Assembly (NCBI RefSeq): GCF_026343945.1
Contig: NZ_JAPKNJ010000002.1
Location: 868,001-932,000 of the forward strand
Length of the DNA: 64,000 bases
Source of the DNA: Kaistia algarum
GTDB lineage: Bacteria > Pseudomonadota > Alphaproteobacteria > Rhizobiales > Kaistiaceae
Reading direction: 5' to 3'
This document shows positions 48,973 through 57,918 of the stretch, one piece after another. Position 1 is the first letter of the stretch, and each line of letters begins with the position of its first letter. Below the pieces are notes generated by a model. The model made no database searches. It had not been told where the DNA came from and worked only from the letters and a program-made list of their open reading frames with translations. A program made the position numbers and the translations under genes.

Positions 48973-48990
48973 GCTGACAACGCGCTGACA
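48973..48990 (-). promoter_or_regulatory. Direct repeat, probable response-regulator box 2
   Basis: Read on the minus strand, TGTCAGC (48990-48984), four bases, then TGTCAGC (48979-48973). The heptamer, spacing and orientation match box 1 at 43475. It lies 77 bases before the FMN-binding gene; TTGTCA overlaps the second half at the place of a -35 element. The rest of the 256-base gap to the GMC gene shows no gene. Confidence 0.55.
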
Positions 48991-49151
48991 GCGCAGAGCA
49001 GCGTCAATGCCGCAGTCGTCTCAACGCGCTCGGCATCGACGCGCGCCCCTGGGACTTTCCGTGCCGGTGGCAGAACCCCTGCTTGGCGATGCCTGACGCG
49101 ATTGGCCAGGGATTAGGTCCCAACGCGGATCGAAGCCTTGCGACGACGTCG

Positions 49152-50780
49152 CTATGCGTTCCTTCTGATCGCGTCCGCCAGGATCAGATCAGCGCCCTTT
49201 TCGGCGATCATGATCGTGGGGGCGTTCGTGTTGCCGGATATCATGTCGGGCATCACGGACGCGTCGACAACCCGCAGACCGGCTAAGCCATGAACGCGAA
49301 GCCTGGCATCGACGACCGATGTGCGGGGATCTGTGCCCATGGTGCAGGTGCTGATCGGATGGAAGGTCGTATTGGCGCGGTCGCGGCAATCTCTCAGCAC
49401 GTCCTCCCGCGACGTGACGCGCCGACCCGGCGTCACTTCCTCGACGATGGCCGTGGCGAGCGATGGGGCTTTGGCAAGGCTGCGGAGGAAGGCGACGCCC
49501 TCCAGCATCTCGTCCACATCCGCTTCGGTCGAGAGATAGTTCGGCATGATGCTCGGCGGCGCGAAGGGATCGGCGCTGCGTATTTCCAGCTTCCCTCGGC
49601 TGGTCGGCCGGCATGGACTCGCCGACATGATGAAGCCCGGGAAGTCGTGGAAATTGAGCAGTTCGGCATCGGCGCTGCTGTCGGCGCCGAAGCTCATCGG
49701 GACGAAATAGAGCTGCATGTTGGGCCGGTCGAGGCCGGGCCTCGTGCGCACGAAGGCGCCACCCTGATTGATGCTGATCGAAAGCGGGCCACGACGCGTC
49801 GTCAGATACCGAAGCCCCGCCATCGCCTTGAACGCGTTGGAGCGGAAACTGTCGTTCAGCGTCTTCTGGTTCGCCCGCCAGATATAGGAAACATAGAGAT
49901 GGTCCATCAGGTTCTGCCCCACCGCCGGCAGATCGGCTTGAACGGCAATTCCGTGACGGCCGAGCAGGCCGGCGGGGCCGATGCCTGACAGCTGCAATAA
50001 TTGCGGCGAGTTGATCGAGCCGGCGGCGAGGATCACTTCCCGGCGGGCGCGCGCCTCGTGAAGCTCGCCCTTTTTGTACGCGACGCCTACCGCTCGGCCG
50101 TCTTGGAGCAGGATACGGGTCATATGTGCACCGGTGATGAGGCGCAGGTTCGGCCGTCGTAGCGCCGGCCGCAGGAAGGCATTCGCGGTATTGCTGCGGA
50201 TGCCCTTGCGGATATTAAGCTGGTAGAGGCCGATACCCTCCTGCGACGGGCCGTTGAAATCGTCGTTCCTCGGTACGCCCGCCTCGACGCCGGCCTTCAC
50301 GAAGGCGCGGGTCAGGGGATGGACTTCTGCCCCGATGTCGCTGACCGCCAGAGGTCCGCCCCTGCCGTGATACGCGTCGGCGCCGCGAATATTGTCCTCC
50401 GACTTCTTGAAATAGGGCAGGACGTCGTCGAAGCCCCAGCCGGTTAGACCCTTCGCGGCCCAGCCATCATAGTCCTCTCGCTGCCCGCGGATATAGACCA
50501 TGGCATTGATCGAACTCGACCCGCCAAGCACCTTGCCCCGCGGCCAATAGACGGTCTTGCCATTGAGGCCGGGATCGGCCTCGGTCGTATACTTCCAGTT
50601 CACGGCAGCATCGAAGAACGTCTTGCTGTAGCCGATCGGGATCTGGACCCAGGGTCTGCGATCCGTGCCGCCCGCCTCCAGCAGCAGGATCGAATAGCGG
50701 CCGTTCTCGGTCAGCCGATTGGCCAGCACGCAGCCGGCGGAGCCCGCGCCAACGATGATGTAGTCATATTCTTCAGACAT
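49152..50780 (-). CDS. GMC-family FAD-dependent oxidoreductase (choline dehydrogenase-like)
   Basis: A 542-aa flavoprotein alcohol dehydrogenase. The N-terminal FAD motif is YIIVGAGSAGCVLANRL; GMC signature 1 is WPRGKVLGGSSSINAMVYIRG and signature 2 is AAGSINSPQLLQLSGIGP. The C-terminal TFHPISTCTMG carries the active-site His, and VVDASVMPDMISGNTNAP closes the fold. It probably oxidises a primary alcohol of the pathway substrate. It is the last gene of the long catabolic operon, 8 bases after the aldehyde dehydrogenase. Confidence 0.95.
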   Translation of the reverse strand: MSEEYDYIIVGAGSAGCVLANRLTENGRYSILLLEAGGTDRRPWVQIPIGYSKTFFDAAVNWKYTTEADPGLNGKTVYWPRGKVLGGSSSINAMVYIRGQREDYDGWAAKGLTGWGFDDVLPYFKKSEDNIRGADAYHGRGGPLAVSDIGAEVHPLTRAFVKAGVEAGVPRNDDFNGPSQEGIGLYQLNIRKGIRSNTANAFLRPALRRPNLRLITGAHMTRILLQDGRAVGVAYKKGELHEARARREVILAAGSINSPQLLQLSGIGPAGLLGRHGIAVQADLPAVGQNLMDHLYVSYIWRANQKTLNDSFRSNAFKAMAGLRYLTTRRGPLSISINQGGAFVRTRPGLDRPNMQLYFVPMSFGADSSADAELLNFHDFPGFIMSASPCRPTSRGKLEIRSADPFAPPSIMPNYLSTEADVDEMLEGVAFLRSLAKAPSLATAIVEEVTPGRRVTSREDVLRDCRDRANTTFHPISTCTMGTDPRTSVVDARLRVHGLAGLRVVDASVMPDMISGNTNAPTIMIAEKGADLILADAIRRNA

Positions 50781-50788
50781 GGCCGGCT

Positions 50789-52216
50789 CTACGACTTGAT
50801 GTAGACGGAGTGTTCGGTCGTGTAGAAATGGATCGAGGAACGCCCGATGGACGCCGCGCCCACGCCCGAATTCTTGACGCCGACAAAGGGCATGTTGGGA
50901 TCGACGCCGGTCTGGTGGTTGACGTGCAGCATCCCCGCCTCGGCCTCGGCGATGAAGCGTTGCACGACATCGAGGCGGTTCGAGAACAGCGCGGCGGCGA
51001 GGCCGAATTCGACGCCGTTGAGGATCGCCAGCGCCTCGTCAACCGTATCGTAGGAGATCAGCGACAGCACGGGACCGAAGACCTCCTGCTGCGCGAGGAA
51101 CATCTCCGGACGCACGTCGGCGAAGAGCGTCGGGCGCAGGAAGAACCCCCCGCCCTGGTGCTGTCCTTCGCCGGTCGCCCGCCTCGCGCCCTCGCCTGCC
51201 CCGCGCGCCATCATTGAATGGACCCGCTCGAAATGAGCGGCCGATGCCATCGGCCCCATGCCGACCGCCGGATCGCGGCCATCGCCGACGACGATCGCGT
51301 CCATCCGCTCCGTGATCGCCCGCTCCAGATCGGCCGCGATCTCGCGCCGAACGATGAGACGGCTGATCGAAGTACAGCGCTGCCCGCCATTCTCCAGCGT
51401 GCCGGCAACGATCTCGTCCGCGCAGGCCTCGAGATCCTCGGTATCATGCACGACGATGCCGTTCTTGCCGCCAAGCTCAAGCTGAACCTCGGCGAGATTG
51501 GCCGCTGCCGCCACATAGATGCGTCGTCCGGTTTCCACCGAGCCCGTGAAGGTGACCGCATCGGCTTCAGCATGGGAGACCAGCGCCGCGCCGACGGCCG
51601 CGCCGCCGAGCACGATCTGGAACAGGCCGCGCGGCAGATAGGCGTCGGCGATTTCCGCCATCAGGCAAGCCGAGGCCGGCGCCGTCTCGGATGGCTTCAG
51701 GATTACGGCATTGCCATGCGCGAAGGCCGGCGCCAGCTTGCGGAGCGGCGTCAGCACCGGATAGTTCCACGGCGTGGCCGCGACGACGACGCCGCGCGGA
51801 CGGCGCAGCGTCATGTTCCGCAGGCCCGGGCGTGCGGAGGGCATTACCTCGCCGATAGCGCGGCTGGCCTCGCCAATGGTGAAGCGGGCCTCCTTCAACG
51901 CATAGAGAATCTCGCCGCGTGCGTCGGCCAGCGTCTTGCCCATCTCCAAGGTGATGGCGAGGGCGATGTCTTCGCACCGCGCCTCGACGGCGTTCAGCCA
52001 GTCCTCCAGGATCGCCTGGCGGCGGATGCCGGGAACATCGCGCCATTCTGCCTGGGCGCGACGAGCGCTGGCGAAAACGGCATCGAGAGCGACGGCGTCG
52101 GTGGCGTCATAAACGCCGACGATCTCTCCCGGACTTGCGGGATTGACGGTGACGAAGTCGCTTCCGCCACGGCGCTGCCAGCTTCCCGCCACGTAGGTCC
52201 CGAAATGATAGGTCAT
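50789..52216 (-). CDS. NAD(P)-dependent aldehyde dehydrogenase
   Basis: A 475-aa ALDH-superfamily enzyme that oxidises an aldehyde to an acid. The coenzyme region has AATPWNYPVLTPLRKLAPA and TFTGSVETGR; the general base Glu lies in VQLELGGKNG and the catalytic Cys in NGGQRCTSISR. The C-terminal EVFGPVLSLI is typical. With the GMC and iron-type dehydrogenases it could carry an alcohol group through aldehyde to acid. The start is 1 base after the enolase-family gene. Confidence 0.95.
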   Translation of the reverse strand: MTYHFGTYVAGSWQRRGGSDFVTVNPASPGEIVGVYDATDAVALDAVFASARRAQAEWRDVPGIRRQAILEDWLNAVEARCEDIALAITLEMGKTLADARGEILYALKEARFTIGEASRAIGEVMPSARPGLRNMTLRRPRGVVVAATPWNYPVLTPLRKLAPAFAHGNAVILKPSETAPASACLMAEIADAYLPRGLFQIVLGGAAVGAALVSHAEADAVTFTGSVETGRRIYVAAAANLAEVQLELGGKNGIVVHDTEDLEACADEIVAGTLENGGQRCTSISRLIVRREIAADLERAITERMDAIVVGDGRDPAVGMGPMASAAHFERVHSMMARGAGEGARRATGEGQHQGGGFFLRPTLFADVRPEMFLAQQEVFGPVLSLISYDTVDEALAILNGVEFGLAAALFSNRLDVVQRFIAEAEAGMLHVNHQTGVDPNMPFVGVKNSGVGAASIGRSSIHFYTTEHSVYIKS

Positions 52217-52217
52217 G

Positions 52218-53441
52218 TCAGCTCTTCTTCTGTTCGCGCGTGCCGATCACGCCCATCAGCGCCTCGGGCATCCAGTGGCTCTCGCGCCGCCTGGCACGGA
52301 AGAAGCAGACACCGAACTGCGCCAGCGCTTTGGGGTCGATTTCAAAACCGAGGCCGGGCGCCGTCGGCATGTGGAAGGAGCCGCGGTCGTGCCGCCAGGG
52401 TTCCTGAAGCAAGGCGTCGCGCGCCTCGATCGTCCAGCCCGGCGGGCAATAGGGGAATTCAAACGGCATCTCGCCGGCAAAGCCGCTCGCCGCCATGATA
52501 TGGGCGTTGACGATGAAGCCGATACCGTTGCCCCAGCTATGCGGGCTGAATTTCAATCCGTGCTGGCGGCAGAGTTTTGCGACCTGCATGCACTGCCTGA
52601 CGCCGCCGGCCCACATCGCGTCGGGCTGGAACACGGCGTAGCACCGCTTCTCCACCATGTATTTCAGCTCGGGATAGCCGGCCGTATGCAGTTCCGCGCC
52701 AGCGATCGGAACTCGGGAATAGGCCGTAAGCTCAGCCATCTCCTCGTACCATTCCATGAATAGCGGCTCTTCGACCCAAACGAGCCCCGCATCGGCGGCC
52801 GCGTCGGCAAAGCGCTTGGCGCGAGGAAGATCCCAGAGCGGGGCATCGCCATGCTGCGTCAGGCGGAACGCCTGATTGCAGTCGACCGCAATGCTCATGC
52901 GGCCCTGCATATACTGCGCAATGTCCTGGATCTGTTCGATGTCGACCCGTTCGTCCCAATCATGAACGCGGACCTTCATGGTATCGAAGCCTTCTTCGAG
53001 CCGGGCTTCGGCCTCTTCGCGGCGCCCCGACAAGCTTCGAACCTCGCCGGAGGAGAGGTAGAGGCGAATGGTATCGTCCGTCCCGCCAAGCAGCCGGTAG
53101 AGCGGCAGGCCGGCGATCTTGGCCTTGATGTCCCAGAATGCCGGCTCGATCCACCAATTGCGGATGCCGCCGACCGCCATGATCTTGATGCGCTCCTGCA
53201 CCATGTCGATGTCGGTCGGATCCTGCCCCAGGAACAGACCGGCCAGGTTGTCGCCAATACCGGCCCGCTCCCGGCCGGAAGCGGAGAAGGCGCTCCAGCC
53301 TTCGACACCGTCCTCGGTGACAAGGTGAATGAGATAGAAGCTTGTCTTGGTCCGCGCGCCGCCAGGAACCCAGGCCGGCTCGAAGGGAGCCGGCAACGGC
53401 GCGGTGACGTGGAAGAGTTCGATCTGGTCGAGGACCGGCAT
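52218..53441 (-). CDS. Enolase-superfamily dehydratase/racemase (mandelate racemase type)
   Basis: A 407-aa acid-sugar dehydratase-like protein. The N-terminal capping domain is followed by a TIM barrel with the KxR motif (MKVRVHD), three metal ligands (AVDCNQA, WVEEPLF, AGAELH) and a His in SPHSWGNGIG opposite. This set suits mandelate racemase-type enzymes that remove the proton next to a carboxylate; a sugar acid is the likely substrate. A Trp- and Arg-rich loop (GGIRNWWIEPAFWDIK) may shape specificity. It lies 2 bases after the iron-type dehydrogenase. Confidence 0.9.
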   Translation of the reverse strand: MPVLDQIELFHVTAPLPAPFEPAWVPGGARTKTSFYLIHLVTEDGVEGWSAFSASGRERAGIGDNLAGLFLGQDPTDIDMVQERIKIMAVGGIRNWWIEPAFWDIKAKIAGLPLYRLLGGTDDTIRLYLSSGEVRSLSGRREEAEARLEEGFDTMKVRVHDWDERVDIEQIQDIAQYMQGRMSIAVDCNQAFRLTQHGDAPLWDLPRAKRFADAAADAGLVWVEEPLFMEWYEEMAELTAYSRVPIAGAELHTAGYPELKYMVEKRCYAVFQPDAMWAGGVRQCMQVAKLCRQHGLKFSPHSWGNGIGFIVNAHIMAASGFAGEMPFEFPYCPPGWTIEARDALLQEPWRHDRGSFHMPTAPGLGFEIDPKALAQFGVCFFRARRRESHWMPEALMGVIGTREQKKS

Positions 53442-53443
53442 GA

Positions 53444-54562
53444 TTATCTCTCGGATGGGACGGAATCGGCCAGCCTCTCGAGACGGCGCATCGCGTCCGC
53501 GAGGTCTGCCGCCGTGATCGGCGTTGGAAAGTTGCGCAGGAACGGGGATGTCAGAGTGCCGGCTGCGATCGTTTCGATGGCCTGCTCCAGCTGAGCACCG
53601 GAGAGGGCAAAGTCGGCGAGCGCGACCGGCAGGCCGATCGCACGGTTGAAGGCGATCGAACGGTGGAGGAGGTCCTCGTCCCCTTCCACCAGCAACTGGA
53701 CGAGCACGCTATAGGCGACCTGCTCGCCATGGAGATAGGCGGAGAGCTCGGGAACGCGCGTCAATCCGCGGACCATGGCATGAGCAATCGAGAGCCCGCC
53801 ACTCTCGAAGGTGAGGCCGCTCAGGAGGATCAGCGCCTCGATCAGCTCCTCGAAATCGGCATGACGCTCCCCGCGTGCCAGCGCGTCGAGGCAGGGCGCG
53901 CCGGAACGCAGGATCGTCTCGAAGCAGATCTCGCCGAGACGCACCGCGACGAAGGGAGGCCTCGCAGAGAAGCTGTTGCCGCCCTTGCCCGCGGCGACCG
54001 ATCGCGCCTCGAACATCTTGGTCAGCGCGTCGCCGATCCCCGCGCGAAGGAAGCGTGGCGGCGCGGCGGCGATGATGTCCGTGTCGGCGAGGACGACATC
54101 GGGGTTGAAGGGAAGGAACCGTGTTCCGGAGACCGCATGCGCCTCGTCATAAAGCACGATCAGCCGGCTGGTCGGCGCATCATTCGACGCGATGGTCGGC
54201 ACCGAGAAGACGGCCTTGCCGGAACGAAGCCCCGCATATTTGCCGGCGTCGATGCACTTGCCCCCGCCGATGCCGGCCACGACATCGCAAGCCTTAGCGG
54301 CCGCGGCAAGACGCTCGCCCTCTGCTTCTGTGCACTCGCCGCCGAACACCTCCCATTGGACGGTTCGGCCTGCCTCGGCAAAACCGCGCTCCAAACTGTC
54401 GCGGATGGAGCCGACGACAAAGGGATCAACGACCGCCAGCAGGCGGCCCGATCCGTAGCGACCGGAAAGATGCGGCAATTCGTGGATCGCGCCAGGCCCC
54501 TGAATATATTCGCGCGGCGCGCCGAGCACGCGCAGGGCTGGATTAGAAACGGTTCCGTACAA
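53444..54562 (-). CDS. Iron-containing (GldA-like) alcohol dehydrogenase
   Basis: A 372-aa polyol dehydrogenase of the glycerol dehydrogenase branch. The NAD region has VAGIGGGKCIDAGKY; the metal ligands are Asp in GIGDALTKMFEA and His in LSIAHAMVRGL and YLHGEQVAYSV. The start block LGAPREYIQGPGAI is typical of GldA. It probably oxidises a polyol to a ketone. The ATG is 11 bases after the livF stop, within the operon. Confidence 0.92.
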   Translation of the reverse strand: MYGTVSNPALRVLGAPREYIQGPGAIHELPHLSGRYGSGRLLAVVDPFVVGSIRDSLERGFAEAGRTVQWEVFGGECTEAEGERLAAAAKACDVVAGIGGGKCIDAGKYAGLRSGKAVFSVPTIASNDAPTSRLIVLYDEAHAVSGTRFLPFNPDVVLADTDIIAAAPPRFLRAGIGDALTKMFEARSVAAGKGGNSFSARPPFVAVRLGEICFETILRSGAPCLDALARGERHADFEELIEALILLSGLTFESGGLSIAHAMVRGLTRVPELSAYLHGEQVAYSVLVQLLVEGDEDLLHRSIAFNRAIGLPVALADFALSGAQLEQAIETIAAGTLTSPFLRNFPTPITAADLADAMRRLERLADSVPSER

Positions 54563-54573
54563 GATGGTATTCC

Positions 54574-55284
54574 CTAGAGCCCGAGATAGGTTTTCTGGAC
54601 GTTTTCGTCGTTGAGAAGATCGCTCGCGGCGCCCTGCATCGCGATCCGGCCGTTGTCCAGGACATAGCCATAGTCAGCGATCCGTAGCGCTTGCTTCACG
54701 TTCTGCTCGACAAGATAGATGCTCATGCCCTGTCTATTCAGAACAACGATCTTCTCCAGGATCTCGCTGATCACCTTGGGCGCCAGGCCGAGCGACAATT
54801 CGTCGATCATCAACAATTTCGGGCTGCTCATAAGGCCGCGCCCGAGGGTAATCATCTGTTGCTGGCCGCCGCTGAACGTCTTGGCCTTGCGGCCGCGATG
54901 TTCCTTCAGGACCGGAAAGAGCTCATAGACGCGGTCGAGATTGGCCCTGACCTTGGCCTTGTCGTTCCGGCAGAGATAGGCGCCCATCTCAAGATTCTCG
55001 GCGACCGTCATCTCCGAGAACAGTCGCCGCCCTTCCGGAACCAGCGAGATGCCGCGCGCCGCGATCTCATAGGCGGGGCGGTTGCTGATCTCCTCGCCAT
55101 TGAAGAGAATGCTGCCGCCGCTCGCCGGATTGAGCCCCACGATGGTTCGCAGCAATGTCGATTTTCCGGATCCGTTCGCCCCGACAATGACGGTGATCCG
55201 GCCTTCCTCGACCTCCAGGCTGACCCCCTTCAAAACCGGGAGGCGCTTAACCCGGGCGTCTAAATTGTTGATGCTCATCAACAT
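54574..55284 (-). CDS. livF: Liv-type ABC transporter ATP-binding protein LivF
   Basis: A 236-aa ATPase of a branched-chain amino acid-type importer. Walker A is GANGSGKST, the signature TFSGGQQQMITLGRG, Walker B LLMIDELSLGLAP, and YLVEQNVKQALRIAD is the LivF-specific switch region. The start overlaps livG by 38 bases; an internal ATG at 55278 would still overlap. The catabolic neighbours suggest that the importer carries something other than an amino acid. Confidence 0.92.
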   Translation of the reverse strand: MLMSINNLDARVKRLPVLKGVSLEVEEGRITVIVGANGSGKSTLLRTIVGLNPASGGSILFNGEEISNRPAYEIAARGISLVPEGRRLFSEMTVAENLEMGAYLCRNDKAKVRANLDRVYELFPVLKEHRGRKAKTFSGGQQQMITLGRGLMSSPKLLMIDELSLGLAPKVISEILEKIVVLNRQGMSIYLVEQNVKQALRIADYGYVLDNGRIAMQGAASDLLNDENVQKTYLGL

Positions 55285-56026
55285 TGTAGTCTTCTCCGAG
55301 ATACGCCTTCAGCACGGCGGGGGACGTCGAGACCTGCTCGGGCGTTCCGGTTTCGATGATGCGTCCGCTTTCCAGCACGATGACCTGATCGCTCATGCTC
55401 ATGATCACGTGCAGGACATGCTCCACGATGATCAGCGTGATGCCGTCCCGCTGGTTCAGCCGGCCGAGAATGTCGATCAGTTCCGAGATCTCGCCGAGCG
55501 AGCAGCCAGCAAAGAGCTCGTCGAGCAGCAGCAGCTTCGGCCCTGTCGCAAGCGCCGTGGCGAGTTCCGCCTTCTTGCGTTCAAAGGCATTGAGTTCCGA
55601 GTTGCGGCGATCAGCGCGGGCCGCGAGGCCCAGTTCTCGCAAGATTCCATCGGCCAGGACCTTCGCCTCGCTTCGCCGCGAAGTCCGGCTGTAGGCGGCG
55701 ACCATCGCGGATTCGCGGACGTCCATCTCCGTGAAACTCTCGGAGATCTGAAATGTGCAGCAAAGGCCGCTACGGCATCGGCTCTGCTGGCTCGCCTTCG
55801 TGATGTCCTGGCCGCCCAGCAGGATCCGGCCGGTATCCGGCCGGTGAATACCGAGGATCGTCTTGAACAGGGTGGACTTGCCAGCGCCGTTCGGCCCGAT
55901 GAGACCGGAAACACTGCCCTGGGCCACGCTGAACGATATGTCGGTATTGGCCGCGAGGCCGCCGAATGTCTTGCCGAGCCCGACGACTTCGAGCATGGGC
56001 TGGGCTTTCGCCATCTTGACCGTCAC
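55247..56026 (-). CDS. livG: Liv-type ABC transporter ATP-binding protein LivG (divergent signature)
   Basis: A 259-aa ATPase. Walker A is canonical (GPNGAGKST) and the C-terminal LivG-specific extension is present. The ABC signature is altered: where LivG has LSYGE or LSYGD, this reads LNAFERKKAELATALA. Walker B is LLLLDELFAGCS, with Leu in place of the usual Pro after DE. The switch His lies in IIVEHVLHVIMSMSD. Its ATG overlaps the livM stop by 4 bases. It may depend on LivF for the competent composite site. Confidence 0.88.
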   Translation of the reverse strand: MTVKMAKAQPMLEVVGLGKTFGGLAANTDISFSVAQGSVSGLIGPNGAGKSTLFKTILGIHRPDTGRILLGGQDITKASQQSRCRSGLCCTFQISESFTEMDVRESAMVAAYSRTSRRSEAKVLADGILRELGLAARADRRNSELNAFERKKAELATALATGPKLLLLDELFAGCSLGEISELIDILGRLNQRDGITLIIVEHVLHVIMSMSDQVIVLESGRIIETGTPEQVSTSPAVLKAYLGEDYNVDEHQQFRRPG

Positions 56027-56979
56027 GACGATGCCTCCCTGCTAGCGGGACGCAGCCGCTCCATGATCCCCTTCGGCAGGAACAAGACGCACACCACGAG
56101 AATGGTGCCGTAGGCGATGAGCGAAATGCCGCCGAACGAACTTCCGAGCCAGGCGCGGACCAGTTCGTCGAACACGATCAGAACCGCGCCGGCCAGCGGT
56201 CCGAAGACCGTGCCCATGCCGCCGATCATCGTGACGATGAGCATCTTGATCGATATCGAGAAGGAGAAGACCATCGTCGGCGCGACGATGCCCTGGTACA
56301 TCGCGAAGAACCCGCCTCCGATCGACACCATCGCAGCGCTGATCAGCAGAATGACAATCTTCCACAGGCCCGTATTCACGCCGATGGCGCGCGAAAAGCC
56401 TTCATTTTCCTTGATCGCGACGCAGAGCGTTCCGAGCTTCGAATAGCGGACGAACGCCATCAGGACGAAGGCTGCGATGCAGAGGCCGAAGAAGACCCAA
56501 TAGGCCGTCGTGAAGCTGATCGTGAACTGCTTCCGCAGATAGGTGCCGGCGTCGCCCTTGGTCAGCCAGGTCAGTTGGGACGCAAGGTTCAGCAGGATTT
56601 CATTCAGCCCCAGCGTCACCATCGCGAAGAACATGCCCGACAGGCGCGTGCTGATCAGCCCGGTCAAAATGGCAAGGATCGCGCTGAGAAAGAGGCCGAT
56701 CGCAAAGCAGGCAACCGGGTTCAAACCGTATTTGGCGACGCCGATCGCATAGGCGTAGGCGCCGATGCCGAAATAGGCGCTGTGACCGAGGCTGAAGAGC
56801 CCGGCGAGGCCGCCGGCGAGGTTCCAGGCCTGCGCCAGATAGACGAACAGCATGACCTGCAGGATCAGGCCCATGAGGTACGTGGTCGACGGCGACGGGA
56901 ACAGCGGCAGCGTCAGCAGTCCGCCGATCAGGCCGACAATGAGCACAATTCCGATGGGCCTCGCCAGGTTGCGATGCAT
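56023..56979 (-). CDS. livM: Liv-type ABC transporter permease LivM
   Basis: A 318-aa permease of the LivM type with about nine helices. The recognisable block AWNLAGGLAGLFSLGHSAYFGIGAYAYA is diagnostic, and the cytoplasmic loop ATPase contact is near RAIGVNTGLWKI. GGMGTVFGPLAGAVLI follows near the C-terminus. It lies 12 bases after livH and overlaps livG. Confidence 0.94.
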   Translation of the reverse strand: MHRNLARPIGIVLIVGLIGGLLTLPLFPSPSTTYLMGLILQVMLFVYLAQAWNLAGGLAGLFSLGHSAYFGIGAYAYAIGVAKYGLNPVACFAIGLFLSAILAILTGLISTRLSGMFFAMVTLGLNEILLNLASQLTWLTKGDAGTYLRKQFTISFTTAYWVFFGLCIAAFVLMAFVRYSKLGTLCVAIKENEGFSRAIGVNTGLWKIVILLISAAMVSIGGGFFAMYQGIVAPTMVFSFSISIKMLIVTMIGGMGTVFGPLAGAVLIVFDELVRAWLGSSFGGISLIAYGTILVVCVLFLPKGIMERLRPASREASS

Positions 56980-56991
56980 GGCTTGCGTTCC

Positions 56992-57849
56992 TCAGATATG
57001 TCGCATGCCGGCCGTCCTGCCCGAACGCAGGATCAGGACGACGACGAAGAGGCTGAAAATCACGACCGTGACGTAGGAGGCGGCGAAGTAGAGCAGGAAA
57101 GCGTTCAGGACGCCGATGGCGAGGCCGGCATAGAAGGCGCCGCGCATGTTCCCGAGCCCGGCGATCGTCGCGATGAGAAAGCTCATCAGCTGATAGGTCG
57201 AGCCGGCCGAGGTCGTGACCGGGAAGAGATGGATCAGCATGATCCCCGAGATAGCGATGAGCACGAAGCTGATGCCGAAGGCGATGCCAATGATGCGCTC
57301 GGAATTGATACCCATCAGCATCGCCGTCTCCTTCTCGAGCACGACGGCGCGAATGACCTTTCCAAGGTGCGATCGCTGCAGGAAGAGCTGGAAGAGGATG
57401 AGCAGCACGGCGGCAAGAATGAAGACGGTGAGGCGGATGGCGCCGATCCGGATGCCCGGCGCGATCTCGATCAGCGGTTCGATGATGCCGAGCGTGCGAA
57501 GTGCAGGCGAATAGAACAGGATGATCAGACCGTCGACGATCATGGCGATGCCGATCGTGCACAGGATCTGGACGTTCAGCGACCCGCCGGCCAGCAGCCT
57601 GTTGCGGATGACATAGCCGACCGCGAAGTAGAGGATCGGCAGAATGAGCACGACAAACACAAGAGGGATGTTCCAGATCTTGAGCGCGAAGAATGTCGTG
57701 TACATCGCCAGGATCAGCCAGCTGCCATAGCCGAAATTGGCGATAGACAGCGAGCCCAGCTGGAAGGTCAGGCCGCTCGCGAACAGGCCGTAAATGGCGC
57801 CGGTGAACAGGCCGTTCAGCAGCAGCGTTAGGATGATCTGTGGCGTCAT
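56992..57849 (-). CDS. livH: Liv-type ABC transporter permease LivH
   Basis: A 285-aa permease of the LivH type (LLLNGLFTGAIYGLFASGLT at the start; GINSERIIGIAFGISFVL is the ATPase-contact loop; ATIAGLGNMRGAFYAGLAIG near the end). I used the ATG at 57849; the open frame gives eight more residues from 57873. It is separated from the binding-protein gene by 69 bases that hold a strong hairpin. Confidence 0.93.
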   Translation of the reverse strand: MTPQIILTLLLNGLFTGAIYGLFASGLTFQLGSLSIANFGYGSWLILAMYTTFFALKIWNIPLVFVVLILPILYFAVGYVIRNRLLAGGSLNVQILCTIGIAMIVDGLIILFYSPALRTLGIIEPLIEIAPGIRIGAIRLTVFILAAVLLILFQLFLQRSHLGKVIRAVVLEKETAMLMGINSERIIGIAFGISFVLIAISGIMLIHLFPVTTSAGSTYQLMSFLIATIAGLGNMRGAFYAGLAIGVLNAFLLYFAASYVTVVIFSLFVVVLILRSGRTAGMRHI

Positions 57850-57880
57850 GATCTCTGCCGCACGTCCTGGCACACTGGGG

Positions 57881-57908
57881 CGACGGAGGCGCGGATGCGC
57901 CTCCGTCG
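57881..57908 (-). terminator. Intercistronic hairpin after the Liv-type binding-protein gene
   Basis: A perfect 12-bp stem (57881-57892 with 57897-57908) with a GGAT loop lies 10 bases after the binding-protein stop. There is no T-run. It probably stabilises the upstream mRNA and reduces read-through into livH, as is usual for binding-protein genes. Confidence 0.65.
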
Positions 57909-57918
57909 GATTGGCGGC

